DNA of 64,000 bases from Magicicada septendecula. Lineage: Eukaryota > Arthropoda > Insecta > Hemiptera > Cicadidae. Under the pieces are notes generated by a model. That model saw only the letters and a program-made list of their open reading frames with translations, ran no database searches and was not told the origin of the DNA. Every line of letters begins with the position of its first letter. Positions within the stretch are counted from its first letter, which is position 1. The DNA is taken from the NCBI GenBank assembly GCA_034769895.1, contig JAWRYS010001456.1, positions 1-64,000 of the forward strand, read 5' to 3'. Of the stretch, positions 35,698 to 47,945 are shown in pieces. Both the position numbers and the translations under genes were made by a program.

Positions 35698-37800
35698 TGT
35701 GTGATTACACAACAATTAACATTACATTCAGTTACTGTTTAATATAAATAATAATTACATATTATACATTTTTCATTTAACACACTCTTTATATTTTTTT
35801 AGAGCAACCATTTAGCTACATAAAAAATTTTAATATTTAAATGATGGGGATCGGGTCATACATTCATGATCTACAATTTATGTCACAAATTTTTGTACAT
35901 AAATTTAGGCATGTCGTGCCCCACGTTGGAAGCGACATTCTATGTTCCCGATAACAAATTGCAAATTTAATTTAATTTAAATTTGTGGAGCCCCACGATC
36001 TTGGAGCACCAACTTTATGCAACGTTACATATACATAAATAGGCGTGAACGATCTCACGTTCAAGATTGACAAATTCTTTAAACAATATAACATTTAAAT
36101 TGGGGGTCAGGTGTATCTGCAATAAGAACTCTATGTAACTTGAAACGTTAATTAAAATTTATTTGATACTATAAAAAAATATGTGCACATGGCACTGACT
36201 TCGATTTTAAAACATTAGTTATTATTTGTTATTATGCCGTAAGGCTTAAGATATATACATCCTTACTGACTAAATATTCTATGCTACTAATTATTATATA
36301 AAAGAAAAATCTCATTTTCAGACTACTCAGTCTATTAATATGTTTCAAAATATCAATATTTAAATCTTTTTTTCTATATTGTAACGTACTCAAAATATTA
36401 ATAGTTATTGTTTCTCAGTACTGTTTTCTCAAATACTAATTGTCTTCATTTAAATGCTTTGTAATCATTTTATATCATATTAATTTGAGCTCTTGTTACG
36501 TTAATCGTATTTCTAAAACATCTATGATTTTAACTCTACTATACAAGAAACATTGCTCTTATTTTTAAATAAAATATTAATGTCTTTAACTGTCTTTGAA
36601 TTCTTTGTATGATTAAGATATGAATAAGTTGTCTATCACCTTATTGTCGTCAATCATACTCGATCATTTTTGTTCCATCGGTATTCGTCCTCGTCCCGCC
36701 TCCAGCATCGGCTGTCTCTCTTCTCCTCTTGTCCAGCGTCGGCTGTCTCTCTCTCTGGAACTCTCCTCTTGTCCAGCATCGTATCTCTCTCTGGAACTCT
36801 TCTCTTGTCCAGCGTCATATCTCTCTCTGGAACTCTTCTCTTGTCCAGCGTCGTATCTCTCTCTGGAACTCTCCTCTTGTCCAGCGTCGTATCTCTCTCT
36901 GGAACTCTCCTCTTCTCCAGCGTCGTATCTCTCTCTGGAACTCTTCTCTTGTCTAGTGTCGAATCATTAATGGATCTTCTTAAGTAGTGCTGTTATTAAT
37001 TAAAATGATTGTCTTTACAGCTTAGTTACGTATTTGTACGTAACTGGCAAATTTAAACTGTTTATGAAACAAAAATAAATACGCCGTGCTGATGGGCATA
37101 AGCTCCCGCTGCACCGTGGATGATTCAAGAAAGAGAACCACTGTAGCTTGCGTGTCCTATTTATACCCATGTCTTGGTCGACACCCTGCAGTGGTACGAA
37201 ATCGACATGTTAGAAACTGTCTCTGGCTTCAGTTCCCCCACTCTTTGTCAAATTCGCTATTTTTTATATTTCTGCGAATTGCAGAGTCCTGTAAGTATAC
37301 TCTTATACTTATCTTATAACTATTTTTACAACACATGTTCACTGTAATTTTGGACATTGCAACTTAACCCTTTCGATTTGTACACAGTTATTTCACTATT
37401 GCACTTGTACGGTGTGTCATTTTCGCGTGGTTTTCGTACACAGTATTTAGTAAATTTTATTACATTTTATGGTGCTTTTGGATTTTAATTCTTAATTCTA
37501 GTTTATGAATAATTACGGAAAACAGTAATTGTGCAATTATTCATCTTGGGGTGGCAAACTCGCCTGCAGAGACCTGTGTTCACACACACTAGCAAAATAC
37601 TGGTGTACACACTTTCAGTTACATTTGTGTGTGTGTGCACGTCGATTCAGGTCGAAACATCTGTTCATATTTTTGTCTGAGCCAAGCTTGCAATCCCTGA
37701 CATGCTTATTTCTAATATATTATTAATTATTTACAGTTTATTAAGTAAATTTAAATTTTTATATTCCATGCTCAGTACATCACTTATTTGTACTGTCGCA
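35698..37800 (-). repeat. Right LTR of Y copy 2
   Basis: 2103 bp from TGTGTGATTACAC, two bases from the PBS-like core gggcgcca (35688-35695), to TGTCGCA. It shares most of its length (from about 35917) with the left LTR. It adds about 140 bp at its start, more 36-bp units (36715-36960) and a roughly 110-bp segment after them. Confidence 0.7.
36715..36960. repeat. 36-bp tandem repeat (6-7 units) in right Y LTR
   Basis: Same unit as 32297-32452, expanded. The equivalent array in Y copy 3 (54815-55015) is one 36-bp unit shorter. Confidence 0.92.
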
Positions 37801-39621
37801 GCGGGTTAGTTTGCTTTTATAATTAACATTCTTTCATTAGGTTTCTTTCAATTGTCATTTATTTTATTATCCATTAATTGATAATAATATTTATTTATTA
37901 CTTAAGTTATTTATTGGTTTCTGTTTCAACCTTACATTGAGTGTATCATTTCTCCTGCTTTTCTTCTTTATTACTTGTTGTTGTCTTATCATTGGGTTTC
38001 CTTTTTATTTATTTCCCTTTATCTTAGGTTTGCTTCTTTTTCATTTTCCTCCTTCTTCATTTTCAGTGTACTTCCTTTATATCTTGTTTTTCCATCTTCT
38101 CCTTTGGCTTCATTTTAATAAGTGGCATTGAGTCATTCAATTCCCTCAATTTGTTTCATTTTTGCTTGGTTTCGGTTTTTTCCCTTCTTCCATTTGGTTT
38201 GGTTAATCACTTTCTTCTTCATTTGGTTTTATTCTCGTTTGTTTTTTGTTGTTCCTTCTTCTTTTGTTTCCTTTGGTTGGGTCAATCACTTGGGTTAGGT
38301 CATGTCGTCGTTTGTCGTGTCATTGTCTTTTTATTTGCTTTATATTAAACATTTTATTTTATATGAATTATTATTTTATATTCAGAATCATCTTTTTTAT
38401 CCCTGGTATTGGGGTGGCTTATTTGTGTTGCAACATAATGCCTCTCCTTCAAAATTGATCATTTTGATAAAACACTAGCATAGTTTTTTATGAAATTATC
38501 AGTTATATATAATCTTTTTCCTTTTCTTTCTTGTTTGTTTCTTCATTCTTACTTCTCTCCTTACTTGATTCATTCCATTTGATTTGGATCTGTTTTTATT
38601 TATTTCCATTAGTGTGTTCTCCCTTTTATATATATAATTTTTTCCCTAACTTTTTAGTAGCTGGTTTCTTCCATTACTACTCATTTTTCTGAGACCAGAG
38701 GAACATCATCTCTGCTCAGTTTATTTTTTGATTGCTGGACTTATTCAACAGTCAATCTTAAATACCTTTTTTGTCAACTTGTGACTTAAATTAATAATAA
38801 TAATATATTTTGGGATTGTCCACCTTGTGGTTTGTTTTTAGATCACTTTGGCCTTTTACTCATTCTTCCTTCCGCTGTACCTTTGCTATATACTGTTATC
38901 TACTCATACAGTTGATTGTTTTTTATTTATTCATATGTTAATTTCATCATATCTAACTTTTCATTAGTTTGTTTTTCTATTCTTCTTGTGATCATTTTAA
39001 TTATCTTAGACATCTTTTTTCTTTTTCTTGGTTGTTTACCAATATTCTGCTTTAGCCATTTTCTGTACATTTGTTTTATACATTACTTCTCTTTTTTCCT
39101 CATACCAGTTCTTCAGGTTTTTTTGTTTTTTGTTTATACATTGAATTCATTATAATTTCAGGTATTTATCTTAGCAGTTCGTGCTTAATTTTATTTTTGT
39201 TTATTTTATTTTGTTTGAGATATTATTCTTAATAATTTTTGTAAGATAGTTTTTCTTACTGTATAGGAATTTTTGTAACTTATTCCTTTCTTGGTACTTT
39301 TTCTTTAAATATTATTGTAAGTTTGTGATTCTTACTTTTTTATAGGAATTTTTGTAACTTATTCCCTTATTATAATTTTTTATATTATACTTCATATGTC
39401 AACTTTATTTGATTGTAAGTTGGTCTTACTTTGCAGGAATTTTTGTAACTTATTCCTTCTTTTAATACTTCATATTAGGCCTCATAAGTCATCGAAATAT
39501 TGTTGTAAGTTGTGCTCACATAATTTTTGAATTTTGGCATTTCTTCCTCTTTTCTTCTCCATTGGTTTGCGTGGTCGGTAAGTTGAACATCAGTCCCATT
39601 TCTCGGTGTGTGGTATCTAGT

Positions 39622-41085
39622 TTACCCGTGGTCCATCATTTCCTCTGCACTTGTGGTTCGGGTAACCTGGGGGTGTAGAACTACTTCCATCCTTGTGAAA
39701 TAGGTATCTTCTATCTTGTACCACAATTCTTCTAATATCATATGTTCATTGGTATCCATGGCTGCTTCCATCATGTTATTATGTGGTTCATTAATCAAAG
39801 AAGTTAATTGTACCTCCCTCGTTAATGTTATCATTGATTTTTTAGTCTGCATTTCCAATTCGGGTGTACTCAAGTGTTTTAGAGACCTTCGTAATTTGTG
39901 ACACACTATTTTGTTGTGGGTCCTTTCTGTTTCTTGTATCTTCCATTTACATATCGATTTGCTGAAGTTTTCCTCCGCTAGTTTGTTGTGAATTCCCTCT
40001 ATAATTGCTTTTGAGGTCCTCCTACAGTCTTTATATTTCATGTATTTGCTTTGGTCAGTAATGGGTAAATTAAACACATCGATTAGTCCATGCTTCATCA
40101 TCTCCACTTCTTCTCTTGTTTTTATTAGTTTCTTTTTAAGTATTATTCCCATTTCCTTTGTTTCCTTAATCTTCTTAATTATTCGATTCTTCTTTATTCT
40201 TCTACAGTTGGTTTCTATGTACTTGATTTTCCTTTTATTTTGGTTATCTTTATTTTCAGAAAACAATACACTTGATTCTTCTACAATTTCCATCTCCTTT
40301 ATTTTCTGAGTTACCGTTTCCTTGTTCTTATTCAACGTTTCTTCGATACCTTCAGAAGTGGTGTCTAGCGTTTCATTCAACTGTGTGAAACCACTATCTA
40401 ATGTTTCATTAAGTTGATCTGCTGGATAATTTGTTTCTTCCCATTTCTTGTTCATCCCCGTTTTTGTCTGCTTGATTTCTTCACGATACCCTATTAGTAT
40501 GTATCTTAATTCTTCTCTATTCTTCTCACTGTCTTCCTTCAACTGTCTTTGAAGTGTTTCACTATTGTTCTCAATCTTGTTGTTTAATATCTCAAAATCT
40601 TTCTTTATTTGCCTCTTCAGCTCCCCACTCTTCTTTTCTAACGTTTCTTGGTTTCTTTTCAGGGCTTCATGGTTGCTTTCCATCTTATGATTTAGAAGTT
40701 CTGTGTCCTCCTTGATTTGCTTCTTTAATTCTTTATGATTCTTCTCATTATCCTCCTTCATTCCCTCTTGTAATAATTCTAATTTTTTATTCAATTCTTC
40801 CTTGTCCTCTTTTCTCTGTTCCTGCATTTTGTTATTCCCCTCCATTAGGATTTTTAACATCTCCTGCATGCTCAGGTCCTCTTTCTGAGTGGGTTTACTT
40901 GGTTGGTCCCCGACTATTCCTTCTACTTCCATTTCTGGTTGGGTTGGATTTTCTGGTTGGTCCTCTTGGGGATCCTCTTCGAACAATTCTCCGATCATTT
41001 CTTCAATTTCTTCCATCTCTTCTTGGTCGGTACCTTCCGTTCCTTTCCTTGTTTGGTATCTTGTAACCATGGAATGTCTCCTCAT
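39622..41085 (-). CDS. Gag-like coiled-coil protein of family B, copy 2
   Basis: 487 residues, the same as the product of 23704-25167 except Leu for Ile in TELLNHKM. Acidic N-terminus, long coiled coil, basic stretch near residues 285-345, and C-terminal domain ending EEMMDHG. It lies 3' of the Lys1,2 primer binding site, in the gag position, with no pol after it. The near-identity dates the tandem duplication as very recent or points to continued gene conversion. Confidence 0.7.
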   Translation of the reverse strand: MRRHSMVTRYQTRKGTEGTDQEEMEEIEEMIGELFEEDPQEDQPENPTQPEMEVEGIVGDQPSKPTQKEDLSMQEMLKILMEGNNKMQEQRKEDKEELNKKLELLQEGMKEDNEKNHKELKKQIKEDTELLNHKMESNHEALKRNQETLEKKSGELKRQIKKDFEILNNKIENNSETLQRQLKEDSEKNREELRYILIGYREEIKQTKTGMNKKWEETNYPADQLNETLDSGFTQLNETLDTTSEGIEETLNKNKETVTQKIKEMEIVEESSVLFSENKDNQNKRKIKYIETNCRRIKKNRIIKKIKETKEMGIILKKKLIKTREEVEMMKHGLIDVFNLPITDQSKYMKYKDCRRTSKAIIEGIHNKLAEENFSKSICKWKIQETERTHNKIVCHKLRRSLKHLSTPELEMQTKKSMITLTREVQLTSLINEPHNNMMEAAMDTNEHMILEELWYKIEDTYFTRMEVVLHPQVTRTTSAEEMMDHG

Positions 41086-41109
41086 AATCGCCGCTAGTCT
41101 CCTTTTCTA

Positions 41110-41127
41110 GCCCCACGTTGGGCGCCA
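41110..41127 (-). other. Primer binding site of B copy 2, tRNA-Lys1,2 type
   Basis: Minus-strand TGGCGCCCAACGTGGGGC, 3 bases from LTR3. Identical to 25192-25209. Confidence 0.92.
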
Positions 41128-42292
41128 ATCTGTAACGTTATTTTTATTGTGGTCGTCGTCTCTTTATTCAACGAGTATAGGGTATGTGTGTAGTGCATTC
41201 GTCTCGCACTGGGGTCATTACATCTATTCTTGCGCTAACGATGTCCGTAGCGACGTTATAATTACCAGTACAACGCAGTAGTAACCTTACCTGTTAGTAA
41301 ATAGGGATTTGTGATTCCCGGGTGGCGCCAAATTGTTTATTAAAAACAATTAAAATTCTTAGATAATATGGTTTAACTAAGTTCACAGCTGTGATGGCCG
41401 GAGCATTCAAATACTTCCCGCCTTGGTTAGATGGCTGACTCGATCAAGTAGTGTGTCGATTTGCAACGTGAGCGCTGTACCGTCAAAGCTAATTCGCTAA
41501 CAAACACAAATTATATGATACACTCCCTATGAAATAATAACAATGGTTACTCCCTGTACTAGTTATTTTAATGGTTGATAAATACATTTTCAGTTTGACA
41601 ATTAAATTATATTGGTTGATTAATAAATTTCCACCGACTTTTTACATGAAACACTTATTCTCAGGATGATGAATCGATTTTGGTAACGAGGTATTCACAT
41701 CAGCATGGCTGCAGTTTTGGTTAATTTACAATATACTCGTTCAAAATCGGAATTCTTTTGATTACAAGACAAATAATTCCTATGATTACAATAAAAAGTA
41801 CATTACCTTACTTTCTGTGTACTTAAATAATAAGGTGTGTGTTTACAATCTGTTCTGTAGTGTCGTTAAATGTGTTTATAAAGTTCGTATTCACACAACA
41901 GGTTATGTATTATGTTAACAAGTTTTCAGTGTGTTATTTTTCTTAATTAATCTTTGAAAGAGAATATTCGGTGGACAGTGATAGTTTATTACTTTTAGAA
42001 ATATTTAAAGTGAGTTTATTTTTTGGAAATAGGGTAATTAAGGATACTTAACACATCAGATGACTTGGTGTTATCAAACATTGAGTTGGAAGAGGATTGG
42101 GCTGCAATCGTTTTCTGGTTTCATTACTCTTGGGACTTAAGTAGGTCTGGCGTCCTTTTCATATTAGATGTGGTCATATTTTCCTTTAATTTCCTGGTTA
42201 TTTTGGTCCTTGGCATCAGTTGACAGTTCCAGTTGTTCGTCTGCTTCTTATTCGATCATCGTTTTGAATTTTGTTTATTAATTTTACATTTT

Positions 42293-45200
42293 ACTTCCAT
42301 ATTCCTTAAGGAAATGGAAGTATGGTGATGGCAAAAAAAATCGTGTTCGAGATTATCATTTTACTTTCATATTCCTTAAGGAAATGGAAGTATGGTGATG
42401 GCAAAAAAAATCGTGTTCGAGATTATTGCAGATTCTGATTGTACTACACTCAAAACATGAAAAAAAGTCGTTTTTTGAAAAGTGTGTCTGTCTGTGTGTC
42501 TGTAGATTTTTTTTTTTTTTTTTGCAAACGATAACAGCCGCAAATTCAAACAGAATCAAATAATTTTTTGCAGACAGCCCTGATTTGTAGAGTACTCACG
42601 ACCTATTGTTTTTGGTGAAGATCGGTTGAGGGAAAGGGGTAGTTTACCTACAACAGTTTTTTTTATCAAGGGTAATTTTTTTTTTTTTTTGGCAAACGAT
42701 AACAGCCGCAAATTAAAACAGAGTCAAATAATGTTTCGCATACAGCCCTGAATTATGGAGTTCTCAAGACCTATTGTTTTTGGTAAAGATCGGTTAAGGG
42801 AAAGGGGTAGTTTACCTGCAACGTTTTATGTTTTAACAAGGGTATTTTCTGTGGCAACGATAACACCGCAAATTCAAACAGAATTAAAAGATTATTTGCA
42901 TACAGCCCTAAATTGCAGAGTTCTCAAGACCTATTGTTTTTGGTGAAGATCGGTTAAGGGAAAGGGGTAGTTTACCTGCAGCATTTTTTTATCGGGGTAT
43001 TTTCTATGGCAAACAATAACAGCCGCAAATTCAAACAGAATCAAATAATTTTTTGCATGCAGCCCTGATTTGTAGAGTACTCAAGACCTATTGTTTTTGG
43101 TGAAGATCGGTTAAGGGGAAGGGGTAGTTTACCTGCAACCTTTTACGTTTTAACAAGAGTAAAGTACTTGAAAATTCATTTAAACTTTTTCAAACAATGG
43201 TAATTGTTAAAAATAAAATAATTTTGTTTCCAGGCAATAAAATTATAATTTTTTCATTTTAATGTAAATCATGTATAAGAGAAAATATATCGTGCGTGGC
43301 AGGCAAGCATATCTCAGTTATGTACTGTTTACGTTTCCATTTTGTTATTATGACTACCGCAATAAAAAGGCAGGGAAGACACACACACACACACACACAA
43401 TTCGCGTTATTTCTGGCCTCATTCATGTTTATTTTCTTACATTTGCACGCCTTTTAAATGGAAAGTGCCGAACCCATACCAACATCACGCGTGCAAGCCG
43501 AAAAAGTGTCCAGCGTGGATAGCGATTTGCTTCCTGTGGATCGCTGGGCAGTGTAACTGCACGTGTTTACAGAGGAACGATTCATAGACAGACTTTTCGT
43601 CTTTAGGGAATGAACCCTCTGCAAGATGCTGAGGGTCCATGAGTGACTTCGGAGCGCTCCTTCTTTTTCGCGTGTTTGTTCTGTGAAACATGCACTGTAG
43701 ATTCGCAGCTTGATAGGAACGCTGCAACTAGCAACACTGTAGCAACGCTCAATAGGAAATGTTGAACATTTTTGTCCACGGTGTACCCTCATACACACTA
43801 AACCTGCTCTGATGTTTTAATTACGGACATCATAATATTAAAACTTTGGAAACTTGAGCACTACTTAATGGAGATCAATCATTAACTTATACAAGCCATT
43901 AATTTTATGCATATTTTTTATATATATGTGTACAACGTTATCGGCAACAAAGAAGTAGTTTTTGTTAAAATTCCTTCCCGGGTTATTTGGCCGTAGTCCA
44001 ATGTTTTCTACAAAACCAGACGTTTCGGCAATCCCATCGACTTCCATCATCAGTGAAAATCGAGTGCAATAACGTGAGGTGGTATACGTTAGTGACCACA
44101 GTACTGTGGTTAAGGCTGAAGCAGTAAGTAGAAGGAAGTAGTTTCTATGGTAATATTTCATTTTGAAAATGATTTTAAATATAAATCTTAGAATATGGAA
44201 GTCATGTATGGTTCTCCATACCGATATTTACTTCCATATTCCTTAAGGAAATGGAAGTACAGTATGGTGATGGCAAAAAAAAATCGTGTTCGAGATTATT
44301 GCAGATTCTGATTGTACTACACTCAAAACATGAAAAAAAGTCGTTTTTTGAAAAGTGTCTGTCTGTGTGTATGTAGATTTTTTTTCTATGGCAAACGATA
44401 ACAGGCACAAATTCAAACAGAATCAAATAATTTTTTGCATACAGTCCTGATTTGTAGAGTACTCACGACATATTGTTTTTGGTGAAGATCGGTTGAAGGA
44501 AAGGGGTAGTTTACCTCCAATGGGTTTTTTTTATCAAGGGTAATTTTTTTTTTTTTTTGCAAACGATAACAGCCGCAAATTCAGACAGAATCAAATAATG
44601 TTTCGCATACAGCCCTGAATTATGGAGTTCTCAAGACCTATTGTTTTTGGTGAAGAACGGTTAAGGGAAAGGCGTAGTTTACCTGCAACGTTTTATGTTT
44701 TAACAAGGGTATTTTCTATGGCAAACGATAACAGCCGCAAATTCAAACAATCAAATAATTTTTTGCATGCAACTCTGAATTGTAGAGTTTTCAAGACCTA
44801 TTGTTTTTGGTGAAGATCGGTTAAGGGAAAGGGGTAGTTTACCAGCAACGTTTTACGTTTTAACAAGGGTAATTTTTTGTATGACGAACGATAACTGCCG
44901 CATATTCAAACAGAATCAAATAATTTTTTGCATACATCACTGAATTGTAGAGAACTGAACTCAAGGCCTTTTGATTTTGGTGAAGATCGGTTAAGGGGAA
45001 GGGGTAGTTTACCTGCAACCTTTTACGTTTTATCAAGAGTAAAGTACTTGAAAATTCATTTAAACTTTTTCAAACAATGGTAATTGTTAAAAATAAAATA
45101 ATTTTGTTGCCAGGCAATAAAATCATAATTTTTTCATTTTAATGTAAATCATGTATGAGAGAAAATATATCGTTCGTGGCAGGCAAGCATATCTCAGTTA

Positions 45201-47945
45201 TGTAATGTTTACGTTTCCATTTTATTATTATGACTACCGCAATAAAAAGGCAGGGAACACACACACACAATTTGCGTTATTTCTGGCCTCTTTCCTGTTT
45301 ATTTTCTTACATTTGCACGCTTTTTAAATGGAAAGTGCCGAAACCCATACCAACATAACGCGTGCAAGGCGAAAAAGTGTCCAGCGTGGATAGCGATTTG
45401 CTTCCTGTGGATCGCTGGGCAGTGTAACTGCACGTGTTTACAGAGGAACGATTCATAGACAGACTTTTCGTCTTTAGGGAATGAACCCTCTGCAAGATGC
45501 TGAGGGTCCATGAGTGACTTCGGAGCGCTCCTTCTTTTTCGCGTGTTTGTTCTGTGAAACATGCACTGTAGATTCGCAGCTTGATAGGAACGCTGCAACT
45601 AGCAACACTGTAGCAACGCTCAATAGGAAATGTTGAACATTTTTGTCCACGGTGTACCCTCATACACACTAAACCTGCTCTGATGTTTTAATTACGGACA
45701 TCATAATATTAAAACTTTGGAAACTTGAGCACTACTTAATGGAGATCAATCATTAACTTATACAAGCCATTAATTTTATGCATATTTTTTATATATATGT
45801 GTACAACGTTATCGGCAACAAAGAAGTAGTTTTTGTTAAAATTCCTTCCCGGGTTATTTGGCCGTAGTCCAATGTTTTCTACAAAACCAGACGTTTCGGC
45901 AATCCCATCGACTTCCATCATCAGTGAAAATCGAGTGCAATAACGTGAGGTGGTATACGTTAGTGACCACAGTACTGTGGTTAAGGCTGAAGCAGTAAGT
46001 AGAAGGAAGTAGTTTCTATGGTAATATTTCATTTTGAAAATGATTTTAAATATAAATCTTAGAATATGGAAGTCATGTATGGTTCTCCATACCGATATTT
46101 ACTTCCATATTCCTTAAGGAAATGGAAGTACAGTATGGTGATGGCAAAAAAAAATCGTGTTCGAGATTATTGCAGATTCTGATTGTACTACACTCAAAAC
46201 ATGAAAAAAAGTCGTTTTTTGAAAAGTGTCTGTCTGTGTGTATGTAGATTTTTTTTCTATGGCAAACGATAACAGGCACAAATTCAAACAGAATCAAATA
46301 ATTTTTTGCATACAGTCCTGATTTGTAGAGTACTCACGACATATTGTTTTTGGTGAAGATCGGTTGAAGGAAAGGGGTAGTTTACCTCCAATGGGTTTTT
46401 TTTATCAAGGGTAATTTTTTTTTTTTTGCAAACGATAACAGCCGCAAATTCAGACAGAATCAAATAATGTTTCGCATACAGCCCTGAATTATGGAGTTCT
46501 CAAGACCTATTGTTTTTGGTGAAGAACGGTTAAGGGAAAGGCGTAGTTTACCTGCAACGTTTTATGTTTTAACAAGGGTATTTTCTATGGCAAACGATAA
46601 CAGCCGCAAATTCAAACAATCAAATAATTTTTTGCATGCAACTCTGAATTGTAGAGTTTTCAAGACCTATTGTTTTTGGTGAAGATCGGTTAAGGGAAAG
46701 GGGTAGTTTACCAGCAACGTTTTACGTTTTAACAAGGGTAATTTTTTGTATGACGAACGATAACTGCCGCATATTCAAACAGAATCAAATAATTTTTTGC
46801 ATACATCACTGAATTGTAGAGAACTGAACTCAAGGCCTTTTGATTTTGGTGAAGATCGGTTAAGGGGAAGGGGTAGTTTACCTGCAACCTTTTTTACGTT
46901 TTATCAAGAGTAAAGTACTTGAAAATTCATTTAAACTTTTTCAAACAATGGTAATTGTTAAAAATAAAATAATTTTGTTGCCAGGCAATAAAATCATAAT
47001 TTTTTCATTTTAATGTAAATCATGTATGAGAGAAAATATATCGTTCGTGGCAGGCAAGCATATCTCAGTTATGTAATGTTTACGTTTCCATTTTATTATT
47101 ATGACTACCGCAATAAAAAGGCAGGGAACACACACACACAATTTGCGTTATTTCTGGCCTCTTTCCTGTTTATTTTCTTACATTTGCACGCTTTTTAAAT
47201 GGAAAGTGCCGAAACCCATACCAACATAACGCGTGCAAGGCGAAAAAGTGTCCAGCGTGGATAGCGATTTGCTTCCTGTGAATCGCTGGGCAGTGTAACT
47301 GCACGTGTTTACAGAGGAAAGATTCATAGACAGACTTTTCGTATTTAGGGAATGAACCCTCTGCAAGATGCTGAGGGTCCATGAGTGACTTCGGAGCGCT
47401 CCTTCTTTTCCGCGTGTTTGTTCTGTGAAACGTACACTGTAGATTCGCAACTTTACTCTAAGCAACGCTCAACAGGAAATGTTGAAAATTTTTGTCCACG
47501 GTGTACCCTCATACGCACTAAACCTGCTGTGATGTTTTAATTACGGACATCATAATATTAAAACTTTGGAAACTTGAGCACTACTTAATGGAGATCAATC
47601 ATTAACTTATACAAGCCATTAATTTTATGCATATTGTTTATATATATGTGTACAACGTTATCGGCAACAAAGAAGTAGTTTTTGTTAAAATTCCTTCCCG
47701 GGTTATTTGGCCGTAGTCCAATGTTTTCTACAAAACCAGACGTTTCGGCAATGCCATTGACTTCCATCATCAGTGAAAATCGAGTGCGATAACGTGAGGT
47801 GGTATACGTTAGTGACCACAGTACTGTGGTTAAGGCTGAAGCAGTAAGTAGAAAGAAGTAGTTTCTATGGTAATATTTCATTTCGAAAATGATTTTAAAT
47901 ATAAATCTTAGAATATGGAAGTCATGTATGGTTCTCCATACTGAT
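42293..47945 (+). mobile_element. Element X3: tandem trimer plus 70-bp partial start
   Basis: It has the same insertion site and same 70-bp partial start (42293-42362) as X2, but three head-to-tail monomers: 42363-44229, 44230-46100 and 46101-47945. Terminal hairpins are at 44206-44221, 46077-46092 and 47926-47941. Each monomer has about four minisatellite units and a short (CA)n (43379-43399, 45258-45269, 47128-47140). Monomers 3a and 3b have cores like X2a, and 3c is like X2b, so 3b looks like an added copy of the first type. No gene. Confidence 0.78.

Larger units (their letters stand above)
31423..37800 (-). mobile_element. Element Y, copy 2: LTR retroelement with deleted pol
   Basis: Outer ends are TGCAACG (31423) and TGTCGCA (37800), flanked by the 4-bp near-duplication GCAG/GCGG (31419-31422, 37801-37804). 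The empty site is aatatgcggggttag in LTR1 near 10427. Long repeats 31423-33185 and 35698-37800 flank a 2.5-kb internal region with, on the minus strand, a PBS-like TGGCGCCC (35688-35695), a short coiled-coil gag-like ORF, two unassigned ORFs and an integrase remnant. The flanking repeats are not equal. They differ in the first 80-220 bp, in the number of 36-bp repeats and by a roughly 110-bp segment near 36960-37075. The same arrangement recurs at 49524-55858. Confidence 0.8.
25213..38435 (-). repeat. LTR2 of family B (split by X2 and Y2)
   Basis: LTR pieces are 25213-26374, 29848-31422 and 37805-38435. It starts TGTAACGTTATTTTTATTG and ends GTTGCAACA. It keeps the empty sites for X1 (near 37998) and element A (near 38077), both occupied in LTR1. 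Confidence 0.88.
38436..41130 (-). other. Family B internal region, copy 2
   Basis: Near-identical to 22519-25212. It has a purine tract at 38440-38450, degenerate tandem repeat at 39228-39538, gag-like ORF at 39622-41085 and primer binding site at 41110-41127. Confidence 0.85.
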
